Of a stretch of 26,941 bases of DNA, positions 6,997 to 13,502 are shown one piece after another. The stretch is from positions 1 through 26,941 of the forward strand of contig JAKAMK010000002.1 of assembly GCA_021812925.1 (NCBI GenBank), read 5' to 3'. Position 1 is the stretch's first letter; every line of letters starts with the position of its first letter. The stretch is from a bacterium. GTDB lineage: Bacteria > Patescibacteria > Paceibacteria > UBA9973 > UBA2103. A program made the position numbers and the translations under genes. The notes under the pieces were generated by a model that ran no database searches, was not told the origin of the DNA, and saw only the letters and a list, made by a program, of their open reading frames with translations.

Positions 6997-7024
6997 ATAA
7001 TACACGATTGGCACAATATGTCAA
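6997..7024 (-). promoter_or_regulatory. Strong sigma-70-type promoter of the DGR target gene
   Basis: On the minus strand TTGACA (7019-7024) is followed after 16 nt by TATTAT (6997-7002). The near-consensus match contrasts with the -10-only starts of the housekeeping genes nearby. It implies a leader of about 120 nt before ATG 6868. Confidence 0.8.
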
Positions 7025-7066
7025 ATTCTCGTTGCCCCGAACTGGTATGAGCGGTTTCCACTTTTT

Positions 7067-7107
7067 AACGGCGAACTTTCCATCGCCATCGACGACCTGA
7101 AGCCGCT
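7067..7107 (+). repeat. 41-bp direct repeat, right copy
   Basis: Identical to 4375-4415. It is followed by TTGA, so the frame still ends K-P-L-stop but with TGA instead of TAG. This looks like a relic of the original dnaE 3' end, or a duplicated attachment site, displaced by the DGR. On its left the sequence switches to the TTTTTA-containing flank of the DGR. Confidence 0.95.
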
Positions 7108-7149
7108 TTGATATTGTGCAAAGGGGTTTCTGTGCTGAGGAGGAAAAAG

Positions 7150-7503
7150 ATGACAGAAACGAAGTCCGTGTCCCGTGCCGAAATCGAAGCGGCGCTGGTG
7201 GAACTCGACGAACCGCTTACATCGGAGGTGTTCAATTCGTGGTCATTCGAGCCACTGCTCGAATACATCGAGCAATCGCTGAAGAGCGGCAAGCGCGGAC
7301 TCGCGACGCTCGCAGAGAACGGGCTCATCGAGGCGGCTGTCGGCAGATTACCGAAGAAGCCGCTCGAAGCGTTCACGTGCGTCCGCGCGTTCGGTGCGAA
7401 GCTCTCGCGCATCCTCGACAAGGTCGAGCGGAATCCGCAGACTGCGGATGTCGAAAGAATCCGATTCGTGCTCAGGCGCTGGCGACGGTTCGCCCCCGCC
7501 TAG
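7150..7503 (+). CDS. Hypothetical protein, 117 aa
   Basis: I do not recognise a family. Start ATG 7150 has a GAGGAGG Shine-Dalgarno 6 nt upstream. An upstream in-frame ATG (7108 region) overlaps the dnaE relic and lacks a site. The protein looks helical and soluble, with an acidic N-terminal half (SRAEIEAALVELDEPL) and a basic C-terminus (RFVLRRWRRFAPA). No signal peptide or membrane segment is seen. It has its own terminator (7509-7543). It was probably the gene immediately downstream of dnaE before the DGR insertion. Confidence 0.75.
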   Translation: MTETKSVSRAEIEAALVELDEPLTSEVFNSWSFEPLLEYIEQSLKSGKRGLATLAENGLIEAAVGRLPKKPLEAFTCVRAFGAKLSRILDKVERNPQTADVERIRFVLRRWRRFAPA

Positions 7504-7508
7504 GCACG

Positions 7509-7543
7509 AATGGCGGCTGCGCGAGCAGCCGCCATTTGTTTTA
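7509..7543 (+). terminator. Terminator after the 7150-7503 gene
   Basis: Perfect 12-bp stem (AATGGCGGCTGC and its complement, 7509-7520 with 7525-7536), GCGA loop, then TGTTTT. Confidence 0.85.
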
Positions 7544-7615
7544 GGACTACCGCACTGGCGAAGAGGGGTGTGTGATACGCTGAATACGGCACTTGAACAA
7601 ACGGAGGCTTTGCCA

Positions 7616-8032
7616 ATGGCCAAGGTATGTGTCTACACGGAAGCTCTCGAAGCGGTAAAGAAAAACCGGCCAACCAAAGTAAACCGCGCTCGGATCGACG
7701 CTCTTTTCGACGCGATCAGCAGCGCTACCGGAGCACGAGAACAGTACTTTTACGCATGGCTTTTGCGGCGCTCCATCCTCGGCAATGAAGCATTAGCTGG
7801 GAAAGTCTACGACGCGACGCCACGCATCGGAAAACTGCTCTCAAGTTTTGCCGAGGGTAGGCCGATACCGAATAAAGACAAGCAAATTGTAACGGCATTC
7901 CTCACCTACTGGCACGAATTCGCAGAAAACGAACGAGAAAGATATGAAGGATTCGTTGCGATGCATAAACGGCTTGCAGGAAACCCGCATTGGCGCAATG
8001 CTGTTAAACATATAGCGGGACTGAAGGACTAG
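7616..8032 (+). CDS. Hypothetical protein, 138 aa
   Basis: Unrecognised family. Start ATG 7616 has ACGGAGG (7601-7607) 8 nt upstream. The sequence is soluble and probably all-helical. It contains YTEALEAVKKNRP near the N-terminus, a Tyr/Trp-rich helix (REQYFYAWLLRR), and TYWHEFAENERERYE in the C-terminal half. Codon use is less GC-rich than in dnaE and thrS, which fits an accessory gene. It stands alone between two terminators. Confidence 0.75.
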   Translation: MAKVCVYTEALEAVKKNRPTKVNRARIDALFDAISSATGAREQYFYAWLLRRSILGNEALAGKVYDATPRIGKLLSSFAEGRPIPNKDKQIVTAFLTYWHEFAENERERYEGFVAMHKRLAGNPHWRNAVKHIAGLKD

Positions 8033-8037
8033 CGAGC

Positions 8038-8070
8038 GGCGGCACCTCCTGGTGCCGCCCTCTATTTTTT
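8038..8070 (+). terminator. Terminator after the 7616-8032 gene
   Basis: Perfect 9-bp GC-rich stem (8038-8046 with 8051-8059), TCCT loop, then CTCTATTTTTT. Confidence 0.9.
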
Positions 8071-8074
8071 GCGC

Positions 8075-8102
8075 TTGACCGCTTCCCTACTGGTGCTAGC
8101 AT
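8075..8102 (+). promoter_or_regulatory. Promoter of the T-box/thrS transcript
   Basis: TTGACC (8075-8080), 16-nt spacer, TAGCAT (8097-8102) preceded by TGC (extended -10). It directly follows the upstream terminator and would start the T-box leader near 8109. Confidence 0.65.
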
Positions 8103-8293
8103 GAACCGCACGGAAATTGCTTCGGCTACCAACCGGAGGCGAACGCGCCCGAACGGGCCTAATCCGAAACTGAATTGAGCCCGTCACACTGCAGCAGCGT
8201 GGTCGGGAAAGCCAGGTGGAACCGCGAGAAATTCGCCCTGGCCGAAAACGGACACTCCTGATCCGTTTTCGGCCAGGGCGCTTTTCATTTTTA
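8103..8293 (+). promoter_or_regulatory. T-box riboswitch controlling thrS
   Basis: The conserved T-box AGGTGGAACCGCG is at 8214-8226, inside the antiterminator pairing GCCAGG (8211-8216) with CCTGGC. The competing terminator is a 19-bp perfect stem (8234-8252 with 8262-8280) followed by a T-rich tract. Uncharged tRNA-Thr would stabilise the antiterminator and allow thrS transcription. The bulge TGGA complements a UCCA acceptor end, and the tRNA-Thr at 23481-23554 has U73. An ACGGGC/GCCCGT stem precedes the T-box. The Stem I region is short, and the Thr specifier (perhaps ACC at 8128-8130) is not certain. Confidence 0.9.
8234..8293 (+). terminator. Regulated terminator of the T-box leader
   Basis: A 19-bp perfect stem with a 9-nt loop followed by CTTTTCATTTTTA. 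The 5' arm overlaps the 3' arm of the antiterminator, giving the mutually exclusive structures expected of a transcriptional T-box. Confidence 0.9.
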
Positions 8294-8311
8294 TCCGTTA
8301 CCAGCCCCCGC

Positions 8312-10066
8312 ATGTCATCCACATCCCTCGAAGCAAAACGTCACACGCTCGCTCACCTCCTCGCGCAGGCGGTCATGGAGCACTACCCGAACGCAAAGCT
8401 CACCCTCGGCCCCGCCATCGATACCGGTTTCTACTACGACATTGATTTCGGCGGCGCGAAGCTCTCCGATGCGGACCTCGAGACGCTTTCCGAGGCGATG
8501 CGGAAGCACCTCCCCACGTGGACCGCGTTCACGCACGAGGAGGTGGACGCTGCGAAAGCGAAGCAGGCATTTGCGGGCAACCCGTTCAAGGCCGAACTCA
8601 TCGACGAGATTGCCGGACGCGGCGAGCCCATCACGCTCTACACCTGCGGCGGCTTCACCGACCTCTGCCGCGGCGGCCACGCCGAGCACCCGGCAAAGGA
8701 CATCGCCGAAGGCTCGTGGAAACTCGACCGCGTCGCGGGCGCGTACTGGCGCGGCGACGAAACGAAACCGATGCTCACCCGCATCTACGGTCTCGCGTTC
8801 GACACGAAGGACGAGCTCGATGCGCACGTGAAGCAGCTCGAGGAAGCGAAGCTGCGCGACCACCGGAAGCTCGGGGCTGAGCTCGACCTCTTCGTGATTA
8901 GCGACCTCGTCGGCGCCGGCCTCCCGCTCTTCACACCGAAGGGCACCATCCTGCGCGACGAGCTCGCGGATTTCCTCTGGCAGCTGAACCGCGCGCAGGG
9001 CTACGAGAAGGTCGACATTCCCCACCTCGCGAAGCCCGACCTCTACAAGGTCTCCGGCCACTACGACAAGTACAAAGACGACGGCTTCATGGTGCACGGC
9101 CGCGACAAGGAGTTCATGCTGAAGCCGATGAACTGCCCGCACCACACGCAGATTTACGGGTCGCAGCCGCGTTCATACCGCGACCTCCCCATCCGCTACT
9201 TCGACGTGACGAAGGTGTACCGCGACGAGCAATCCGGCGAACTTATGGGCCTCTCGCGCGTGCTCTCCATCACGCAGGACGACGGCCACGTGTTCTGCCG
9301 CCCGGACCAGGTCGCGGATGAAGCCGCACGCATCGTCTCCATCATCAAGGACTTCTACCAGGCGGTCGGCATGCTGAAAGAGGGTTCGTACTCGGCGCGC
9401 CTCTCGGTACGCGACCCGAAGACGCCGGAGAAGTACCTCGGCGACCCGGCCGTGTGGGACATGGCGGAGACGCGCCTCGCGGAAATCGGCAAGGAGCACG
9501 GACTCGCGCTCACGAAGGGCGAGGGCGAGGCCGCGTTCTACGGTCCGAAGCTCGACTTCATGTTCAAGGACGCCATCGGGCGGCAGTGGCAGCTCGCGAC
9601 CATCCAGCTCGACTTCGTGCAGCCGGAGCGCTTCCAGCTCGAGTACACGGACGACACGGGCAACAAGGTACGCCCCGTGATGATTCACCGCGCCATCTCG
9701 GGCTCTCTCGAGCGCTTCCTCTCCGTCATGATCGAGCACTACGCGGGCGCCTTCCCGCTCTGGCTCTCGCCCGAGCAGGTGCGCGTGCTTCCGGTGTCCG
9801 ACAAGCACGCAGCGTACGCGGCGGAAATCACCGCGGCGCTTCGCGCCGCGGGCATCCGCGCCGCGACCGACGACGCGAACGAGTCGCTCGGCAAGAAGAT
9901 ACGCGCGGGCAAGCTCACAAAGGTTCCCTACCTCCTCGTCGTGGGCGACAAGGAGGTCGAGGCGAAGACCGTCACTGCGGAATCGCGCGACCACGGCAAG
10001 TTCGAGGGTCTCGCCCTCGACGCGCTCACCGAGCGCCTCAAGAAAGAAATCACTGAGCGCGCGTAG
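8312..10066 (+). CDS. thrS: Threonyl-tRNA synthetase lacking the TGS domain
   Basis: Charges tRNA-Thr. The 584-residue protein starts directly in the editing domain (HTLAHLLAQAV with HxxxH; YTCGGFTDLCRGGH carrying the Cys/His set). The class II core follows (motif 2 region RYFDVTKVYRDEQSGEL; zinc-type Cys and His around MNCPHH; motif 3 near HRAISGSLERF), then the anticodon-binding domain. The usual N-terminal TGS domain (about 60 residues) is absent. CRGGH replaces the common CRGPH. The start at 8312 follows the T-box terminator; earlier in-frame ATGs lie within the riboswitch. No Shine-Dalgarno is seen. Confidence 0.96.
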   Translation: MSSTSLEAKRHTLAHLLAQAVMEHYPNAKLTLGPAIDTGFYYDIDFGGAKLSDADLETLSEAMRKHLPTWTAFTHEEVDAAKAKQAFAGNPFKAELIDEIAGRGEPITLYTCGGFTDLCRGGHAEHPAKDIAEGSWKLDRVAGAYWRGDETKPMLTRIYGLAFDTKDELDAHVKQLEEAKLRDHRKLGAELDLFVISDLVGAGLPLFTPKGTILRDELADFLWQLNRAQGYEKVDIPHLAKPDLYKVSGHYDKYKDDGFMVHGRDKEFMLKPMNCPHHTQIYGSQPRSYRDLPIRYFDVTKVYRDEQSGELMGLSRVLSITQDDGHVFCRPDQVADEAARIVSIIKDFYQAVGMLKEGSYSARLSVRDPKTPEKYLGDPAVWDMAETRLAEIGKEHGLALTKGEGEAAFYGPKLDFMFKDAIGRQWQLATIQLDFVQPERFQLEYTDDTGNKVRPVMIHRAISGSLERFLSVMIEHYAGAFPLWLSPEQVRVLPVSDKHAAYAAEITAALRAAGIRAATDDANESLGKKIRAGKLTKVPYLLVVGDKEVEAKTVTAESRDHGKFEGLALDALTERLKKEITERA

Positions 10067-10076
10067 CGCGAATGCG

Positions 10077-10112
10077 AAAAGACCCGGCCGCGTACGCGAC
10101 CGGGTCTTTTTC
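10077..10112. terminator. Bidirectional-type terminator after thrS
   Basis: Palindrome with AAAAGACCCGG and its complement around a GC-rich centre, ending in a T-run on both strands. It lies 11 bp after the thrS stop. Confidence 0.88.
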
Positions 10113-10139
10113 GTAAGTATTTCTCCGAGCTGGTTCAAA

Positions 10140-10431
10140 AGCGCTCAGAGGCACGACGTGAATCCGTTAGGGGCGACTTAGAAATTCAGAAGTGCTGTTG
10201 TAGTAGTGAGGCGCCGCAAGAAGCGAAGCGCCGCACGCTATTTTTGAGGCTCTGCGCAGACCGATGCAGTAAGGCGCCAGGGGCGCCAGCGAGGTCGAGC
10301 GACTTTATTTCCTTATGAGCGGAGCGAATTAGGAAATAAGAAGTACTCTTGTGGTGCAGGAGGAAATTCGCCAGCAGGCGAATATTCCGTACTCAAAAAT
10401 AGCGTGCGACGCGTAGCGATAGACGGCTCGC
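10140..10431. repeat. Nested palindromic repeat region
   Basis: No gene is supported here. The region is a nest of inverted repeats: 10232-10248/10392-10408 (17 bp, perfect), TTATTTCCT/AGGAAATAA (10305-10313/10331-10339), GGCGCC pairs near 10273-10287, and a small GGAAATTCGCC hairpin near 10361-10387. Two degenerate direct copies of an AGAAGTNCTNTTGT motif occur near 10187 and 10339. The structure suggests serial insertion of short palindromic elements into one another. Confidence 0.75.
10232..10408 (+). repeat. Palindromic element related to the dnaE insert
   Basis: Bounded by 17-bp perfect inverted arms (CGCACGCTATTTTTGAG and its complement). The core begins with GAGGCTCTGCGCAG (10246-10259) and ends with a 39-bp block (10356-10394), both shared with the dnaE insert at 3610-3677 (14/14 and 38/39 identical). 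Arms here are unrelated to the arms in dnaE, although both are inverted pairs. The middle is longer here and holds a further palindrome. Confidence 0.8.
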
Positions 10432-13400
10432 CTACGCGCCGAGGGTCGCGAGCGCGCGCGTGAGCGCGAGCTTCGCGCCCGTAATACCCACCGAGTAGGA
10501 CGAGTCGACGGCGGAAGCGAACGCGGTCACGAGCTTCTCGAGGACCGGCGTCGCGCAGCCCTTGCAGATGCGCTCGACGTCCGGGTGCACCGGCACGCCT
10601 TCGAGGCGCGCGCGGTACGCGTCGTCCAACGCGCAGGCAACCTGGGTGAGGAACGCTTCCGCGTCTCCCCCGCCGCGCACCGTATCGCGCAGGATGGCGA
10701 ACGCCTTGTCGCGATCGCCTGCGATAATGACTTCGAGGAACGCCGGGACCTCGGTCGGCACGGACGGCGTGGCCGACGGCTTCACCGCCGCTACGGACGG
10801 CGTCCGCGCGGACGAGACGATCGGCTCCACCTTGTCGTAGATCGGCTCGACAGTATCGATAACCGGTTCAACCTTGTCGTTCACCGGCTCGACGTGGTCG
10901 TAGACCGGCTCCACCTTTTCATACACGGGCTCCGTGTGCGCGACCGGTGCCGGCGCCTTCGCAGCGACAGGCATGCGCGAGAGACCCTTCACGATGTCCT
11001 CGATGGTGAGCGCGCCTTCCTGTGCGAACGACTTGAAGCCTTCGTAGGTGGAGTACCCCGGATGCACGGCCTCAGGCGCAGCCGTGGCAGCACGCACGAC
11101 CGGCCTCTGCGGCAGGGGCGGCATGACAACACGCGGTGCTGAAAACGCGGGTCCTGCGGCGGACGCGGGTGTAGGCGCGTTGAGGACGTCCGAGACGCGG
11201 CCGGCGAACGCGTACGCATGCTTCCTCGCGTACGGCACCGCGCCGAAGAGCACGACGTACGCGAGCGCGAGCGACCACGCGACGAGCACGAGCCAATAGA
11301 GCGCGGTGCCCCACGGCCCGAGGTCGAGGCCGGTGTACGGGATCTGCGAGAGGTAGAGGTACGCGAGCGGCTGCGTCGTCGGGTGTGAGAAGAGCGTAAC
11401 GGTCGGAGGCGTACCGCCACCGCCGCCGCAATTACTCGTGCAGCCGCCCGAGCCGCCCTCGATGTTCAAGGTCGCCTTGCAGGTGAGCGTCTGGCCGTTG
11501 TCCGCATGGAACGTGCCCGTGTACGTGTAGCTGCCGACTGCGGTAGGCGCGACGGTCGTCGAGCCGGGCGAGGTCGTGCCGGTCGCGATGCCGTTATCGA
11601 TGTCGACAGAAGAGATTTCCGCGCCACCCCACGTGAGGGTCGCAGAATTGCCCGAACGCATCGAGCTCGGCGACACGGTCATGGTGCAGGTCGGCCCGCC
11701 GCCTCCCCCGCCGCCGCCAACTGTGACGCTCGCGGTGCAGGTAGCCACCTGGCCCGTAGGGCTCACCGCGGTACCGGTAAAGGTTGTGTTCGCGGTCACC
11801 GCCTTCGAAGTCGTCGTCCCGCTATCGGCCGGCGTCACTGCGCCCACGCCCTGGTCTATGGAAAACGTAGCCGCGTTCGTCGTGGTCCACGAAAGCGTCG
11901 TGTGGTCGCCCGAGCTGAGCGAGGTCGGCGATGCCGAGAGCGTGCAGGACGGCGCGCCGGGCGGAGGCGGTGCGACAGTAATCGTCGTGTGACAGGTGAC
12001 GGTGCCGCCCAGACCCGTCGCGGTGCCGGTGTAGGTCGTGGTCGCCGTCGGCGATACCGGCGTCGAGCCGACCGCCGCGGGCGTGACGCTCCCCACGCCG
12101 TTATCGATGCTGAAACTGGTCGCGTTCGTCGTCGTCCACTTGAGCGACGATGACTGCCCGGAGGTAATCGAAGCAGGATCGGCGGAGAGCGTACAGGTCG
12201 GCGCCGGCGGAGGCGTGGTCGTCACGGTAACCGTCGCCTGACAGACTGCCGTTTTGCCGTTTACGTTAGTTGCGGTACCGGTATACGTCGTCGTTGATTT
12301 AGGCGAGACGTCGACCGAGCCCGCGTGGATCGGCGTGACGCTGCCGATGCCCTGGTCGATCGAGAACGCATCCGCGTCGGTCACGAGCCAGGCGAGCGTC
12401 GACGTGCCGCCCTTCGTGATCGAGGTCGGATTCGCGGTCAGGGTGCACTTCGGAGTCTGCAGCTTCTGCACGTTCACCGTAGCGCCGCAGTGCACCATCG
12501 TGCCGTCATACCCGAGCGCGGTTCCCGTATAGGTCACCGATGACGTCGGCGAGACCGTTGTCGTGCCGCCCGCGACCGGCGTCAGGTATCCGACGCTGTT
12601 GTCGACAAAGAACGACTTCGCGTTCGTGGTCGTCCAGGTGAGTGTCGAGGTGTCGCCCTGCGTGATGAGAATCGGATTTGCGATGAGCGTGCAGGTGGGC
12701 GCCTGTGGCGGCGGCGGTGTGACGGTAACGGATGCAGAGCAATGCACCGTACCGCCCGCGCCAGTCGCGGTGCCGGTGTAGGTGGTGGTCGAGGACGGCG
12801 AAACGGATTCCGAACCGGAAGCGACCGGCGTCACGCTACCGACACCGCTATCAATGCTGAACGCCGTCGCATTCGTGGTCGTCCAGGTGAGTGTCGAAGA
12901 GTCGCCGGACACGATAGCTGTCGGAGAAGCTGAGAGCGTACACGTAGGCGCGGGAGGCGGCGGGGGCGGCGGGGGCGGAGGCGTGACCGTGACGGTCGTG
13001 CCGCAGGTGCTCTCACCGCCCGGGCCGGTGACGGTCATCGTGTACTTGGTCGTCGCCGTGAGCGAGACGGCCCGCGTGCCGCCCGAGGTCGAGACGCTGC
13101 CAACGCCCTGGTCGATCTTCGCTGAGGTCGCCGCAGTCGTCGACCATTTGAGGGTCGACGAACCGCCACCCACGGGGAGCGTTATAGGTGAAGCGGAAAT
13201 CGAACACGTCGGTACCGGCGCCGGTATGACGGGCGGAGGCGGGGGCGGGGGCGGGGGCGGAGGAGGTGGGGGCGGCGGCGGGGGCGGAGGAGGCGGAATC
13301 ACGCAGCACGCTTGCGCAAACGGCACATTGATGACCCCGAAGGCCATGCCGATGCCAAACCCGAAAGCAAGCACGCCGACCAGCGTCAACACGCCGGCGG

Positions 13401-13452
13401 TAAGGCCGCGGCTCTTTGAAGAGTAAGAAATGATTTTCGTGATTGCGTTCAT
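10432..13452 (-). CDS. Ig-repeat surface protein with polyproline stalk and internal IPYTG sorting motif
   Basis: A 1006-residue exported protein. Residues 1-49 form a signal peptide or anchor (basic start, then GVLTLVGVLAFGFGIGMAFG). Residues 53-74 are 22 consecutive prolines. Seven repeats of about 85 residues follow (pattern PTCTLSASP...STLTWTTTNA...IDxGVGSVTP...TTYTGTA...C), each with a Cys pair and separated by proline or glycine linkers. At 704-708 is IPYTG, then a hydrophobic segment (about 713-738) and RK, matching a sortase signal. Unusually, about 265 residues follow, with six EPVYDKV-like heptads (around 10825-10940) and a helical C-terminal domain. A sortase gene lies 1 kb upstream on the same strand. 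The protein is probably surface-exposed and adhesive; this is inferred from architecture. Confidence 0.88.
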   Translation of the reverse strand: MNAITKIISYSSKSRGLTAGVLTLVGVLAFGFGIGMAFGVINVPFAQACCVIPPPPPPPPPPPPPPPPPPPPPPVIPAPVPTCSISASPITLPVGGGSSTLKWSTTAATSAKIDQGVGSVSTSGGTRAVSLTATTKYTMTVTGPGGESTCGTTVTVTPPPPPPPPPPAPTCTLSASPTAIVSGDSSTLTWTTTNATAFSIDSGVGSVTPVASGSESVSPSSTTTYTGTATGAGGTVHCSASVTVTPPPPQAPTCTLIANPILITQGDTSTLTWTTTNAKSFFVDNSVGYLTPVAGGTTTVSPTSSVTYTGTALGYDGTMVHCGATVNVQKLQTPKCTLTANPTSITKGGTSTLAWLVTDADAFSIDQGIGSVTPIHAGSVDVSPKSTTTYTGTATNVNGKTAVCQATVTVTTTPPPAPTCTLSADPASITSGQSSSLKWTTTNATSFSIDNGVGSVTPAAVGSTPVSPTATTTYTGTATGLGGTVTCHTTITVAPPPPGAPSCTLSASPTSLSSGDHTTLSWTTTNAATFSIDQGVGAVTPADSGTTTSKAVTANTTFTGTAVSPTGQVATCTASVTVGGGGGGGGPTCTMTVSPSSMRSGNSATLTWGGAEISSVDIDNGIATGTTSPGSTTVAPTAVGSYTYTGTFHADNGQTLTCKATLNIEGGSGGCTSNCGGGGGTPPTVTLFSHPTTQPLAYLYLSQIPYTGLDLGPWGTALYWLVLVAWSLALAYVVLFGAVPYARKHAYAFAGRVSDVLNAPTPASAAGPAFSAPRVVMPPLPQRPVVRAATAAPEAVHPGYSTYEGFKSFAQEGALTIEDIVKGLSRMPVAAKAPAPVAHTEPVYEKVEPVYDHVEPVNDKVEPVIDTVEPIYDKVEPIVSSARTPSVAAVKPSATPSVPTEVPAFLEVIIAGDRDKAFAILRDTVRGGGDAEAFLTQVACALDDAYRARLEGVPVHPDVERICKGCATPVLEKLVTAFASAVDSSYSVGITGAKLALTRALATLGA
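11329..11343 (-). other. Codons for the IPYTG sortase-like motif
   Basis: Encodes I-P-Y-T-G at residues 704-708 of the surface protein, followed within 10 residues by a long hydrophobic stretch and then positive residues. It fits the LPxTG class of signals. Cleavage by the sortase at 14524-15198 is inferred. Confidence 0.55.
13231..13296 (-). repeat. Polyproline-encoding G/C microsatellite
   Basis: Twenty-two consecutive proline codons (CCG, CCC, CCT, CCA mixed) made of short GGGGGC/GGCGGA-type units on the plus strand. The plus strand has many G-runs able to form quadruplexes, and the tract could change length by slippage in steps of 3. Confidence 0.85.
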
Positions 13453-13502
13453 TCAGTATGGTGGGGTGCGAACGGGTATGAAGCGTCCGCACCCGAGGAG
13501 CT

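Larger units (their letters stand above)
4375..7107. mobile_element. Diversity-generating retroelement island at the dnaE 3' end
   Basis: The island holds RT (minus), Avd (plus), template repeat (minus), TR leader region and target gene with VR (minus), bounded by the 41-bp direct repeats. One repeat copy plus the interior is 2692 bp. The right copy looks like the displaced original dnaE end, or a duplicated attachment site, so the cassette appears to have been inserted as a unit. No integrase, transposase or recombinase gene lies inside. Mobilisation would need an enzyme encoded elsewhere or homologous recombination between copies. The insertion model is inference; the repeats and gene content are seen directly. 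Confidence 0.8.

Noticed and set aside
6519..7061. 180-residue minus frame starting near the right repeat
   Set aside because: It would start upstream of the target promoter and runs out of frame through the well-supported target gene.
10432..13452. Long plus-strand frames opposite the Ig-repeat gene
   Set aside because: They mirror the repetitive GC-rich coding strand and lack start signals.
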